64,000 nucleotides of DNA. Source: Alkalibacillus filiformis. Its GTDB lineage: Bacteria > Bacillota > Bacilli > Bacillales > Alkalibacillaceae. A program made the position numbers and the translations under genes. The first letter of the stretch is position 1. Each line of letters opens with the position of its first letter. Below, piece after piece: positions 1 through 7,952 of this stretch. Below the pieces are notes generated by a model. That model saw nothing but the letters and a program-made list of their open reading frames with translations, did not search any database and had not been told where the DNA came from. The stretch spans positions 124,001-188,000 of the forward strand of contig NZ_JAUSUP010000003.1 in the NCBI RefSeq assembly GCF_030814115.1. Reading direction: 5' to 3'.

Positions 1-20
1 AAAGGCAGTAGACGGCCAGA

Positions 21-902
21 TTAATCGACTTCTCGGTAAGTTATTAAAGCAGGCGATGAACTAAAAGGAAAGTGATTAAATACTTCCATTGCGTGATCAT
101 CTGTAGTATCGAATTCTCCAATAAGATGCTGAACACCACAATTGACCGCATACTGTATTTGGTGAGTGATTAATGTAGGAATGATGTTCCGACTGTACCC
201 CTCTGCAACGCCGCACCATCCTAATTCATATGTACTTTCTTCGTCTGATTCGTGCAGAAAAGAGTAAGCCACAACGTTTGCGTCGCGATCGAAATAAATA
301 TAACTACCGTCTAAAATTGTGTCATATGCTAAAATCATTTGCTTCCATTGGTCAGTGTCGAGTTTCGCGACTGGATTTGCTTGGTGTGTGCGTTCGTAAT
401 TGTTTTTAACAACGGTTATTAACTGATTTAATTTTGCCTCATCTAAAGATAGATCTTTTAACGATTTTAAAACGTATTGTGTGTTGGTAGGTGGCTCAGG
501 CACATCGAGTTGTGATAGCTTAAGTGTTGGTAAGTAAGTTCTTCTAATTTCTTGAAAATGATGAGCTTCATAAAGGCGTCTAAGATGATTAGACGATTCA
601 CAAATCGAAGTTTGTAATGGAGCTTGAACCTCTTTTTGATTGGTTAATTTATTGAGTAATTTATCTTCAGCACCATAGTCTGGAATAGTTAATATGCGAA
701 AATATGTGCAATGTGGGTGAATAGAACTTGTCCAAACAAGAGCGATTCCGATTAGCTGGTGATCATAATAGGCTGAGTAAGCAAATTTTAGGCTAGGACT
801 ATTCAATATATGGAGTAAAGTATTATCTTCATGACAGAAGTCCAATAATTTAACCAACTCGTTTTTATGGTCATCGTCATATTGCATAGTAGAAATTGAC
901 AT
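21..902 (-). CDS. GNAT-family N-acetyltransferase, 293 aa
   Basis: The protein reads as an acetyl-CoA-dependent N-acetyltransferase of the GNAT fold. At 293 residues it is about twice a single GNAT domain, so it probably holds two tandem GNAT-like halves. The C-terminal half has the usual pattern of a beta strand ending in YELGWCGVAEGYS followed by a helix, where acetyl-CoA would bind. The start at 902 is supported by AAAGGAG about 7 bases upstream. The stop lies 21 bases from the window edge. The gene points away from yhfH, whose terminator lies just upstream. The substrate cannot be inferred. The fold assignment is fairly sure, the two-domain reading less so. Confidence 0.75.
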   Translation of the reverse strand: MSISTMQYDDDHKNELVKLLDFCHEDNTLLHILNSPSLKFAYSAYYDHQLIGIALVWTSSIHPHCTYFRILTIPDYGAEDKLLNKLTNQKEVQAPLQTSICESSNHLRRLYEAHHFQEIRRTYLPTLKLSQLDVPEPPTNTQYVLKSLKDLSLDEAKLNQLITVVKNNYERTHQANPVAKLDTDQWKQMILAYDTILDGSYIYFDRDANVVAYSFLHESDEESTYELGWCGVAEGYSRNIIPTLITHQIQYAVNCGVQHLIGEFDTTDDHAMEVFNHFPFSSSPALITYREVD

Positions 903-956
903 AGTGTTCTCCTTTATACATAGTTGTCACTATATTAAAACATAATGTGACAGCAA

Positions 957-989
957 AAAACACGCTCAAATCAACATTGAGCGTGTTTT
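957..989 (-). terminator. Rho-independent terminator of yhfH
   Basis: A perfect 13-bp stem (AAAACACGCTCAA and its complement) with a 7-base loop, followed by a T run on the minus strand. It lies downstream of yhfH and upstream of the acetyltransferase gene, so it insulates the two. Confidence 0.85.
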
Positions 990-1022
990 CGTTTTGAGAT
1001 GGATGGTTTAGTGATAAACTAA

Positions 1023-1151
1023 TTAGTGAATCGAATCGCATTTTTCGCATTTGTTTGTGTAACAATCGGCTTGCTCAACCATGTCTTGTTTGCAAACTGC
1101 GCATTGCTTTTTCGGTAGGTTACGGAAAAACTGTACAGGTGACATTAACAT
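1023..1151 (-). CDS. yhfH: YhfH family small zinc-ribbon-like protein, 42 aa
   Basis: A 42-residue ORF beginning MLMSPVQFFRNLPKKQC. It has five cysteines, two of them in a CAVC pair and two in a CEKC pair, which is a probable zinc ribbon. I recognise this as the YhfH family of Bacillaceae, a short protein of unknown function encoded beside yhfI in B. subtilis. The same neighbour, yhfI, is divergent here. The ribosome-binding site AAGGAGGACTT sits 5 bases before the ATG at 1151. A second in-frame ATG two codons later is possible. A strong terminator follows the stop codon. The family call is confident; the biochemical role is unknown. Confidence 0.88.
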   Translation of the reverse strand: MLMSPVQFFRNLPKKQCAVCKQDMVEQADCYTNKCEKCDSIH

Positions 1152-1276
1152 GAGTAAGTCCTCCTTAATGGTTTGAATTTTAAGAAAATTTATCTTGTAC
1201 TTATACTATACTGTATTAATACAGATTTGTTAAGTGTAAATCTGTTATATAACTTAAAATGGGAGGAAAGTCCTAT

Positions 1277-2014
1277 ATGGATTTGAAAGTAATCGGTTAT
1301 TGGGGAGCTTATCCAGAGGCTGAAAGCGCGACATCATGCTATTTGTTAGAACAAGATGGCTTCAAAGTAGTCATTGATTTAGGAAGTGGGGCTTTATCGA
1401 GACTACAACAGTATGTAACAGTAGACGAGATCGATGCTGTTGTATTATCACACTTTCATCACGATCATGTAGCTGATCTTGGCTCATTTCAGTATGCTTG
1501 TTTAGTACAACAACAATTGAAAAATATTCAAGGTCATATTCCGATTTATGCAGCAGATGACAGTGAAACAGATTTTAATCAACTTAATCACGTCGCAACC
1601 AAAGGAAAAGGATATCAAGAAGGACAAGACTTAGAATTAGGCCCGTTTACTTTTTCATTTCAAAAGACGAAACATCCGAAAACGTGTTATGCGATGCGGG
1701 TGACAAACGGTGAGAAGGCGTTTGTTTATACAGCTGATACAGCGTTTTTCCCAGAGTTAACTGGTTTTGCAAAAGAAGCAGACTTGTTAATAGCAGAAGC
1801 AAGTTTTTATAAAGGAATGGACGGTTCGAAAGCTGGGCATATGACAGGTGAAGAATGTGGTAAGTTAGCACGAGATGCGAGTGTAGAAGCGTTATGGTTA
1901 ACCCATTTACCTCATTTTGGAGAGCTTGATGACTTGGTTAGTGAAGCGAAGTCACTATATCATGGTAGCGTCACACTAGCACACGAAGGATTAACGTGGC
2001 GATCTGAAAGGTAA
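1277..2014 (+). CDS. yhfI: Metallo-beta-lactamase fold hydrolase YhfI, 245 aa
   Basis: A cytosolic MBL-fold metallohydrolase related to the RNase Z/phosphodiesterase branch. The metal-binding HxHxDH motif is SHFHHDH at residues 58-64 (His59, His61, Asp63, His64). Further ligands are expected at the His in TKHPKTC, the Asp in YTADTAF and the C-terminal LTHLPH. The length equals that of B. subtilis YhfI (about 244 aa). I chose the ATG at 1277 because GGGAGG at 1261-1266 is correctly placed for it. The upstream ATG at 1259 overlaps that site and would add six residues. It is followed by lplJ as in B. subtilis. The substrate is unknown. Confidence 0.9.
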   Translation: MDLKVIGYWGAYPEAESATSCYLLEQDGFKVVIDLGSGALSRLQQYVTVDEIDAVVLSHFHHDHVADLGSFQYACLVQQQLKNIQGHIPIYAADDSETDFNQLNHVATKGKGYQEGQDLELGPFTFSFQKTKHPKTCYAMRVTNGEKAFVYTADTAFFPELTGFAKEADLLIAEASFYKGMDGSKAGHMTGEECGKLARDASVEALWLTHLPHFGELDDLVSEAKSLYHGSVTLAHEGLTWRSER

Positions 2015-2078
2015 TCATTGCGAATGTTGTCATAGTTTCTTATACTTTTAATAGAGAGAATAGAAGGGGGCTTAACGG

Positions 2079-3086
2079 ATGTTATATTTTATTGATAATG
2101 AAGGCATTACAGATCCACAACTTAATCTAGCAATTGAAGAATATGCATTAAAGCATTTAAACATTGATGATGATCAGCAATATTTATTGTTTTACGTGAA
2201 TGGTCCGTCCATTATCGTTGGTAAAAACCAAAACTCTGTAGAAGAGATTAATACAGATTTCGTAGAGGCTAATGACATTAAAGTTGTTCGCCGTTTATCG
2301 GGTGGTGGCGCCGTATATCACGATTTAGGTAACTTAAACTTCAGCTTTTTAGCTAAAGATGAAGGGAATAACTTTAGTAACTTTAAGAAATTCACACAGC
2401 CTGTAGTAGACGCACTACAAAAGCTAGGGGTTAATGCTGAACTATCAGGCCGTAACGACATTACGGCAGATGGCCGAAAGATTTCAGGTAATGCTCAATT
2501 TACGACAAAAGGTCGAATGTTTAGCCACGGAACGCTTATGTTTGATTCGGAAGTTGAAAATGTCATCCAGTCTTTACGCGTTAAGTCAGAAAAAATCCGC
2601 TCAAAAGGCATTAAATCAATCCGTAGTCGTGTCGCAAACATTTCTGAGTTCATTGATGAAAATATTACGATGGACGACTTCAAAGAAACGTTATTGAAAT
2701 ACATTTTCGATGTGGAAGATGTTAAAGATGTCCCACGATATGAACTGACTGAAGAAGATTGGAAGAAAATCCGCGAAATTTCTGAGTCACGCTATCAAAA
2801 ATGGGACTGGAACTATGGCCGTTCTCCAGCTTTCAACATTCAGCATTCAAAGCGTGTTGAAGGCGTTGGATCATATGATGTACGCCTAGATGTGAAAAAA
2901 GGTGTGATCCAAGATGTCACGATATTCGGTGACTTCTTCGGTATTGGTGAGGTGTCAGATGTAGAGGACAAGCTTAAAGGTGTTAAGTATGAAAGTGAGG
3001 CAATTCAAGAAGCGTTAAAAGATATTGATATACAACACTATTTAGGCAAAATTGAAGATGAAGACTTCTTGTCGTTAGTTTATTAA
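2079..3086 (+). CDS. lplJ: Lipoate-protein ligase LplJ
   Basis: This enzyme activates free lipoate with ATP and transfers it to lipoyl domains of GcvH and the 2-oxoacid dehydrogenases, allowing scavenging of lipoate. The 335 residues contain the BPL/LplA signature RRLSGGG at 71-77 and the catalytic lysine region DGRKISGNAQ with Lys134. A C-terminal accessory domain follows from about residue 240. The start ATG at 2079 is preceded by AAGGGGG. The position directly after yhfI matches B. subtilis, and a strong terminator follows at 3091. No unusual features are seen. The assignment to LplJ rather than the amidotransferase LipL rests on the full-length LplA-like architecture and the synteny. Confidence 0.93.
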   Translation: MLYFIDNEGITDPQLNLAIEEYALKHLNIDDDQQYLLFYVNGPSIIVGKNQNSVEEINTDFVEANDIKVVRRLSGGGAVYHDLGNLNFSFLAKDEGNNFSNFKKFTQPVVDALQKLGVNAELSGRNDITADGRKISGNAQFTTKGRMFSHGTLMFDSEVENVIQSLRVKSEKIRSKGIKSIRSRVANISEFIDENITMDDFKETLLKYIFDVEDVKDVPRYELTEEDWKKIREISESRYQKWDWNYGRSPAFNIQHSKRVEGVGSYDVRLDVKKGVIQDVTIFGDFFGIGEVSDVEDKLKGVKYESEAIQEALKDIDIQHYLGKIEDEDFLSLVY

Positions 3087-3090
3087 TTGA

Positions 3091-3129
3091 AAACCCGCTA
3101 ATGCTGATCAAAAGCTTTAGCGGGTTTTT
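3091..3129 (+). terminator. Terminator of lplJ
   Basis: An 11-bp perfect stem AAACCCGCTAA / TTAGCGGGTTT with a 15-base loop and a T run on the plus strand, five bases after the lplJ stop codon. Confidence 0.88.
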
Positions 3130-3143
3130 GCATTAACAACTGT

Positions 3144-3449
3144 TTACTCCCGAACAGTAAGTTTAAAACCGTAAGTTGCTTCCCCATAGTATTGATCATC
3201 CCATGTGAGGTGAAAAGTATAATGGTGTAACCCAGGTTCTTCTGGAGCCTCAAACCTAGGACTGCCTTCGATTGTAAATTCTTCTTGCATTTCACCTAGG
3301 CGATAACGAGTCACAACAATACTACTTGGTTTTGACGCAGCTTCATCAAAGCTGTCAAAATTATCAATACTAGGTGAAATGGAATGTTGGATTTGTTGTC
3401 CGGCATTTACAATAGGTGTTTGGAACCCTTCAGGGTGTTTCGTCCGACA
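3144..3449 (-). pseudogene. C-terminal remnant of an unidentified exported protein
   Basis: On the minus strand a frame stays open for about 100 codons and reads as a sensible protein. It contains VVTRYRLGEMQEEFTIEG and ends HHYTFHLTWDDQYYGEATYGFKLTVRE before the stop at 3144-3146. It has no start codon: the frame is closed by a TAA at 3450-3452, exactly where the tandem repeat array begins. The composition and beta-rich ending look like the C-terminal, immunoglobulin-like part of a lipoprotein or other secreted protein. I do not recognise the family. The truncation point coincides with the array boundary, which suggests that array growth or recombination at the array removed the 5' end. Confidence 0.6.
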
Positions 3450-3620
3450 TTAAGTCGTCCCTGTTCGGTAATAAATCGATCTATTCGGTATTAACTAGCC
3501 TCTATTCGGTAATAAGCAAGCTATATTCGGTAATAAATCGTTCTATTCGGTAATAAGTAGTCCCTATTCGGTATTAACCAACCCTTATTCGGTAATAAAT
3601 CAAGCCATTCGGCAATTACG
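3441..3620. repeat. Tandem array of about 20.5-bp units (TTCGGTAATAA type)
   Basis: Eight copies of a core TTCGGTAATAA (variants TTCGGTATTAA and TTCGGCAATTA) start at 3464, 3484, 3505, 3526, 3546, 3567, 3588 and 3608. A ninth, diverged unit, TCCGACATTAA, lies in front at 3443. Spacing alternates 20, 21, 21, 20, 21, 21, 20, averaging 20.6 bp, which is two turns of B-DNA. Only the core is conserved; the 9-10 bases between cores vary. The array fills the gap between the convergent lplJ and ku genes and cuts into a gene remnant. The units are far too short and too variable to be CRISPR. Confidence 0.9.
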
Positions 3621-3622
3621 AA

Positions 3623-4477
3623 CTAACCACTCTTCTTCTTCCCGGAAGCTGTGGTCTTTTTCTTTTGGCCGCCGCCAGTAGACTTTTTCTTCTTCTGGCC
3701 GCCTTTTTGCGTTTTGTTAAGCGACTTTTCTAAAGCGTCCATTAAGTCGGTGACGTTGTCTGTTTTTTCTGGCTCTTTGGCGGTTGCAACTTCTTCGCCG
3801 TCTTTCTTTTTCTCGATCAAATCAAGTAAAGCTGTGCGGTATTCGTCTGTATATTTTTCTGGATCGAATTCAGTTGTCAGTTGGTCGATTAACATTTTCG
3901 CTGTCTCTAATTCTTTTTCTACGACGTTATCTTCTTCTGGTACATTCGGCACTTCGCCAACATCACGAACCTCATCTGGATAATGAATCGTCTCCATGAC
4001 GATTGTATTTTTATAAATACGCACGACGGCCAAATGTTCTTTTGACCGGATTGTAATTTTGGCTAGTCCAATTTTTCCGCTATCCTCTAAAGCTTGCCGC
4101 AATAAGGAATAGGCTTTGCCACCACCTTCACTTGGCGATAAGTAATAACTTCGGTCAAAATAGATTGGATCAATTTCATCCAACTTAACAAAGTCGACAA
4201 TTTCCACGGATTTATCGTCTTTGGCTTCTTTCAAATTTTCTAAGTCATCATCTTCTAAAATGACGAACTTATTTTTCGTATACTCAAAGCCTTTGACGAT
4301 ATCGTCGTTTGTCACTTCTGTTTCACAAACGGGGCACGTCTTTTCATACTTAACGGGCGATTGGCATTCTTTGTGCAAGTTGCGCAGCTTTATGTCTTTA
4401 TTTTCAGTTGCGGAATGTAGCTTGACTGGTATGTTGACGAGGCCGAAACTTATCGTTCCTTTCCACATCGTATGCAT
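3623..4477 (-). CDS. ku: Non-homologous end-joining protein Ku
   Basis: Bacterial Ku forms a ring-shaped homodimer that binds DNA double-strand ends and recruits LigD. The N-terminus MHTMWKGTISFGLVNIPVKL is the family hallmark. The Ku core runs to about residue 250, followed by a lysine-rich tail (KKKKSTGGGQKKKTTASGKKK), a common DNA-binding extension. The start at 4477 is preferred because AGGAG sits 9 bases upstream; the ATG at 4486 has no room for a site. ligD is divergent, 95 bp away. A sequence resembling a forespore sigma-G promoter (TGCATT, 17 bp, AATGATA) lies at 4500-4529, in line with the sporulation-linked NHEJ of Bacillus, but the match is imperfect. Length (284 aa) is normal. Confidence 0.95.
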   Translation of the reverse strand: MHTMWKGTISFGLVNIPVKLHSATENKDIKLRNLHKECQSPVKYEKTCPVCETEVTNDDIVKGFEYTKNKFVILEDDDLENLKEAKDDKSVEIVDFVKLDEIDPIYFDRSYYLSPSEGGGKAYSLLRQALEDSGKIGLAKITIRSKEHLAVVRIYKNTIVMETIHYPDEVRDVGEVPNVPEEDNVVEKELETAKMLIDQLTTEFDPEKYTDEYRTALLDLIEKKKDGEEVATAKEPEKTDNVTDLMDALEKSLNKTQKGGQKKKKSTGGGQKKKTTASGKKKSG

Positions 4478-4572
4478 CACGATCATCTCCTTTATTGGTT
4501 ATCATTTCTCGTTTAGTGATAAAAATGCACTTTTGCGTTAAAAATAACCGTGTGAAATTGGAGGTGCGCATT

Positions 4573-6312
4573 ATGTGGAAGCCGATGTTGCTGACACTTG
4601 TTGAGGATATGCCGACAGGTGACAACTGGGTGTATGAAGTGAAATATGATGGGTTTCGTTGTGGGCTCGAGTGGACGGAAAGGGGAGTGAAACTGTGGAG
4701 TCGTAATGGCAATGATTTTACGGCACAGTTTCCTGAAATTACGGCTTGGTGTGAAGAGAATGCTGAACGGGTCAAACCGCATTTGCCGCTATTTTTAGAC
4801 GGTGAATTAGTCGTGTTGGATTCAGAATTAAAAGGAAACTTCTCGCTTATTCAGACGCGTGGTCGCATGTCATCGAAGGATCGAATTCAAAGTGTCAGTC
4901 AAAAAAGACCCGCAACGTTTATGGCATTTGATCTGTTGCAGCTTAAAGGGAAAAGTTTAGAGAACCAACTTCTACATAAAAGGCGCAGTCAAGTAGAGGA
5001 ACTTTTTAACGAGATTGATAACGAAAGATTAAACATTGTAAAACAATACGACGATCCACAACAAATATGGCAAGATGTGCAGTTGCATCAAGGTGAAGGA
5101 GTTGTAGCTAAAAACGAACGTTCCAAAGTAACGAGTGGCAAGCGAAGTGAACAGTGGCAAAAGATCAAAAATTGGCGCACTGTTACAGGCTTTTTAACGC
5201 AATGGAATATGGAAAATGAGTACTTTGATGTGTCGGTTTACAAAGGCGAGGAGATGACCCTTTTAGGTAAGCTGAAACACGGCTTTTCTGATGAAGAAAA
5301 GGAGACGCTGAAAGCTTTTGTTTATGAAAATGGTGAAAAAATAAACGCAGAAACGTGGGAGATTCCGCCGAGTGTCTGTTTAGAGATTCACTGTTTAGAA
5401 GCAAAAGATCGAGAGCTGCGAGAGCCTGTTTTTTACCAGTTTCGCTTTGACTTAGAGCCAAACGATTGTACGTGGGATCGTGTACGAGAAGGGTTAGGGC
5501 AGTTGCCAGAATCAGTTGAAATTTCAAAGCCAGATAAATTGCTTTTCCCGAAGTTTAACAAACGTGACTTTGTGTTGTACTTGCGCGATGTGGCACCACT
5601 ATTACTTCCAAGGTTACAAAATAAACGGCTGACGATGATCCGGTTTCCTGACGGTGTCGACGACCATTCATTTTACCAAAAACATTTGCCTGATTATGCA
5701 CCTGACTTTATCCAAACAGTGCCGGGTGATGAGGTAGAAGAGGATATCGTCTGCCAAGATTTACAGACGTTGCTTTGGTTCGGCAACCATGCTGCCATTG
5801 AATATCATGTGCCTTTTAACAGAGTCGATTCAGAGTTACCTGATGAGATGGTGTTTGATTTAGACCCGCCGACTTTAAAACAGTTTCCGTTAGCGGTTTT
5901 CGCAGCACAGCTAATAAAAGAAATGTGTGAACACCAAGGGTATGACGTTTATGTGAAAACGTCTGGGAAAACAGGTTTGCAGTTGCATATTCCGTTAGAT
6001 GAAGAGCTGACTTATGATGACACGCGCGAATTTATGGAGGCGGTGGCGAAAGTGCTCATCGAAAAATATCCGGATAAATTTACGATCGAACGGTTGAAGA
6101 AAAATCGTGGCAATCGACTTTACATCGATTATATTCAGCACGCACCTGGTAAAACAATCATCGCACCTTACTCTCCGCGAGCGACGAAAGAAGGAACAGT
6201 GGCGACACCACTTTATTGGGATGAAGTTAACGACTCACTTGACCCGCGTCATTATACGATGGATACCATTTTGAAGCGGTTAAATGAGAGAGGGTGTCCA
6301 TTTTGGAAGTAA
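4573..6312 (+). CDS. ligD: ATP-dependent DNA ligase D (ligase plus polymerase)
   Basis: LigD seals Ku-bound DNA ends. The order is the Bacillus one: ligase domain first, primase/polymerase domain last. The ligase adenylation motif EVKYDGFR places the nucleotidyl lysine at residue 24. The oligonucleotide-binding domain runs to about residue 300. The polymerase domain starts near ISKPDKLLFPKF and includes the metal-binding FDLDPP and the conserved VYVKTSGKTGLQLHIPL. No phosphoesterase domain is present, as usual for this group. I chose the ATG at 4573 (MWKPML) because GGAGG lies 9 bases before it; the open frame upstream to 4495 has no homology-like sequence. Length is 579 aa. It is divergent from ku. 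Confidence 0.94.
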   Translation: MWKPMLLTLVEDMPTGDNWVYEVKYDGFRCGLEWTERGVKLWSRNGNDFTAQFPEITAWCEENAERVKPHLPLFLDGELVVLDSELKGNFSLIQTRGRMSSKDRIQSVSQKRPATFMAFDLLQLKGKSLENQLLHKRRSQVEELFNEIDNERLNIVKQYDDPQQIWQDVQLHQGEGVVAKNERSKVTSGKRSEQWQKIKNWRTVTGFLTQWNMENEYFDVSVYKGEEMTLLGKLKHGFSDEEKETLKAFVYENGEKINAETWEIPPSVCLEIHCLEAKDRELREPVFYQFRFDLEPNDCTWDRVREGLGQLPESVEISKPDKLLFPKFNKRDFVLYLRDVAPLLLPRLQNKRLTMIRFPDGVDDHSFYQKHLPDYAPDFIQTVPGDEVEEDIVCQDLQTLLWFGNHAAIEYHVPFNRVDSELPDEMVFDLDPPTLKQFPLAVFAAQLIKEMCEHQGYDVYVKTSGKTGLQLHIPLDEELTYDDTREFMEAVAKVLIEKYPDKFTIERLKKNRGNRLYIDYIQHAPGKTIIAPYSPRATKEGTVATPLYWDEVNDSLDPRHYTMDTILKRLNERGCPFWK

Positions 6313-6314
6313 TA

Positions 6315-6344
6315 AAAGGGGGCTTTATAAGGTTAAGCCCCTTT
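6315..6344 (+). terminator. Terminator between ligD and the convergent small genes
   Basis: AAAGGGGGCTT pairs with AAGCCCCTTT with one bulged G and a 9-base loop. It lies just after the ligD stop and just after the end of the opposite-strand operon. The T run is weak. Confidence 0.6.
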
Positions 6345-6353
6345 ACTGTCATT

Positions 6354-6476
6354 TTATTCTTTACTCGAGCAACAACTAGTTTTAGGCTCGACTTCTTCAA
6401 TTTTAACTTTACAACATGTAGTGCTTTTCTTTTGATTGTGGTCCTGTTTTAATAATTTTAACAATTTATTAACCAT
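6354..6476 (-). CDS. Double-CC microprotein of the permease operon, 40 aa
   Basis: This short gene encodes MVNKLLKLLKQDHNQ followed by a tail holding two Cys-Cys pairs (TTCCKV and TSCCSSKE). The start at 6476 has an ideal AGGAGGG six bases upstream, and codon use looks normal, so I treat it as real. It is the last gene of the arsR-permease operon. Vicinal cysteine pairs commonly bind soft metal or metalloid ions, so it may carry or buffer the ion handled by the permease. That role is inference from context. I know of no family name for it. It could also be a short regulatory peptide. Confidence 0.65.
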   Translation of the reverse strand: MVNKLLKLLKQDHNQKKSTTCCKVKIEEVEPKTSCCSSKE

Positions 6477-6508
6477 ACATATCCCTCCTATAAATTCGTT
6501 ATGATAAA

Positions 6509-6661
6509 TTAGCCATTGAGAAAATATCTATTTTCAAATTGATTCTTTTGTTCATTTACAACTTTGTCTCTCATCATGTTTTCAATTTGATGTTTCGTAT
6601 GTTTACAACATTTCACAAATAAACCTCTTGATCTCAGATAAAATAATACTTTTCTATGCAT
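6509..6661 (-). CDS. Small basic CC protein, 50 aa
   Basis: A 50-residue ORF beginning MHRKVLFYLRSRGLFVKCCKHTKH with one Cys-Cys pair near residue 19, then a charged helical region. AGGAGG precedes the ATG at 6661 by 8 bases. It lies 17 bp downstream of the permease stop and 32 bp before the second CC gene, so all three are almost certainly cotranscribed. Residues 20-45 are rich in Lys, Gln and Asn and predict an amphipathic helix. The function is unknown. The ribosome-binding site and the shared CC motif with the next gene support it as coding; no homologue is recognised. Confidence 0.6.
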   Translation of the reverse strand: MHRKVLFYLRSRGLFVKCCKHTKHQIENMMRDKVVNEQKNQFENRYFLNG

Positions 6662-6678
6662 ATAATTACCTCCTAAAA

Positions 6679-7542
6679 TTAAATTAAATAAAAAATAAAT
6701 CCTGAAATTGATGACATGGAAATGACTGAGAATACATAAGTGACTATTAATTCTTTTTGGAAGATCGATTTTAATAGCACTAATTCAGGTAAGCTAGCAC
6801 CAGCTGAACTGATCATCATTGCCATAACTGGTCCAATTGCCATTCCGTTAACAATTAGTATTTGAGAAATGGGAATCATGCTAGCTAACCTAATGTATAA
6901 TGGAATTCCGACGATCGCTGCTAAAGGTATTAGCCACCAATCATCACCTCCAAAGTGGGCACTAATATATTCAGCAGGTACGAGTCCATGTATAACAGCT
7001 CCAATAGCTGCACCTATTAGTAAATAGGGGTATACGCTTCTCATCAGCCCTAACGTATCTTTCCAAGCTGCTTTCCATGAGAATGTTTTGTCTTCCGATT
7101 GATATCCGCTCATAACGACTTGTTTGACCGTCTTTTCTAGTCCAAACTTCTCTAATAACAGTCCAATCGTTAATGATAAGCTTGCTGTGATTAAAATATA
7201 TAATATGGTTACCTTCCAGCCCATGATGACAGTCATGATGGTGAGGATCGTAGGATCAAGGACAGGTGAGGCAAATAAAAATACCATTACGATACCAAAT
7301 CTCACTTGATTTTTGAGTAGATTTACAATGATGGGAATTGTTGAGCAAGAACAAAAAGGTGTTATAAAAGCAAAGAAAATAGCAATTATTCCACCAAGTA
7401 TCGGGTTAGAGTTTTTAAGCTTCTTCTCGACTTTTTCGTATGGAATAAAACTTTGCAATAAATTAAGTACGAATGAAACAGCAATAAATAAAACGGTGAG
7501 TTGTAACGCAATTGCAGCAAAACTTTTGATCGTTTCTATCAT
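6679..7542 (-). CDS. UPF0718-family permease (YraQ/ArsP-like)
   Basis: An integral membrane permease with about eight hydrophobic segments. The signature PFCSCSTIP puts two cysteines at residues 64 and 66 in the membrane, typical of the YraQ/DUF318 permeases that include the organoarsenical exporter ArsP. Length is 287 aa. I chose the ATG at 7542 because GGGGGAG lies seven bases upstream; the frame upstream overlaps arsR and lacks a ribosome-binding site. A palindromic operator lies 35 bp before the start. The gene is downstream of an ArsR repressor with a CVC metal site, so the cargo is probably a thiophilic ion or a small arsenical. The exact substrate is not determined. Confidence 0.85.
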   Translation of the reverse strand: MIETIKSFAAIALQLTVLFIAVSFVLNLLQSFIPYEKVEKKLKNSNPILGGIIAIFFAFITPFCSCSTIPIIVNLLKNQVRFGIVMVFLFASPVLDPTILTIMTVIMGWKVTILYILITASLSLTIGLLLEKFGLEKTVKQVVMSGYQSEDKTFSWKAAWKDTLGLMRSVYPYLLIGAAIGAVIHGLVPAEYISAHFGGDDWWLIPLAAIVGIPLYIRLASMIPISQILIVNGMAIGPVMAMMISSAGASLPELVLLKSIFQKELIVTYVFSVISMSSISGFIFYLI

Positions 7543-7576
7543 TAAATCTCCCCCTAAAATGTAAATGCTAGTACTG

Positions 7577-7598
7577 TACATCAAAAATATTTGATGTA
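7577..7598. promoter_or_regulatory. ArsR-type operator before the permease gene
   Basis: TACATCAAA and its exact complement TTTGATGTA are separated by four bases. The half-site ATCAAA matches the two operators in front of arsR, so the repressor probably also acts inside the operon, between arsR and the permease gene. Confidence 0.78.
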
Positions 7599-7622
7599 AT
7601 GTTTGTAAAAAATGCCCAGCGA

Positions 7623-7934
7623 TTATTTGGCTGGGCGAAAAACACAGCAAAGTTCTTCAGATAGTAAATGATCAACAACTTCTGAGTTAATCTTATAATA
7701 ATTCCAAGTTCCTTTTTTCTCACGAATGATGATATTAGAGTCCAACAATATTTTTAAATGGTATGACAACTTTGATTGTGGAAGGTCAAGGATGTCAGTA
7801 AGGTCACAAACACATGTAGACCCGTTTTCACAGAGAATAGACAGTAAGTGCAATCTCTTTTGATCAGCTAACGCTTTAAATTGTTTCTCATAAAATGAAA
7901 AATCATAATTGTTTTCTTTTATTGATATATTCAT
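7623..7934 (-). CDS. ArsR/SmtB-family metalloregulatory repressor
   Basis: A 103-residue winged-helix repressor that is released from DNA on binding its metal or metalloid. The recognition helix lies at about residues 52-66 (LPQSKLSYHLKILLDS). The pattern STCVCDL at residues 39-45 corresponds to the arsenite-binding ELCVCDL of classical ArsR, although only two of its three cysteines remain. A C-terminal CC pair (ELCCVFRP) may complete the site. It is the first gene of the operon. Its promoter is bracketed by two near-identical palindromes and a third lies before the permease, so autoregulation is very likely. The inducer is probably As(III) or a similar ion (inference). Confidence 0.9.
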   Translation of the reverse strand: MNISIKENNYDFSFYEKQFKALADQKRLHLLSILCENGSTCVCDLTDILDLPQSKLSYHLKILLDSNIIIREKKGTWNYYKINSEVVDHLLSEELCCVFRPAK

Positions 7935-7952
7935 CTATAAATGCCTCCTTAC

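Noticed and set aside
877-1065. 62-codon minus-strand ORF overlapping yhfH
   Set aside because: It runs across the terminator and lies in another frame of the genuine yhfH, which has a perfect ribosome-binding site and family match.
3441-3620. Possible CRISPR array
   Set aside because: Only an 11-bp core is conserved, the period is 20-21 bp and the intervening bases are 9-10; no cas gene is present. It is not CRISPR.
4500-4529. Sigma-G promoter for ku as a separate feature
   Set aside because: TGCATT-N17-AATGATA fits only part of the consensus; mentioned in the ku entry but not strong enough to list alone.
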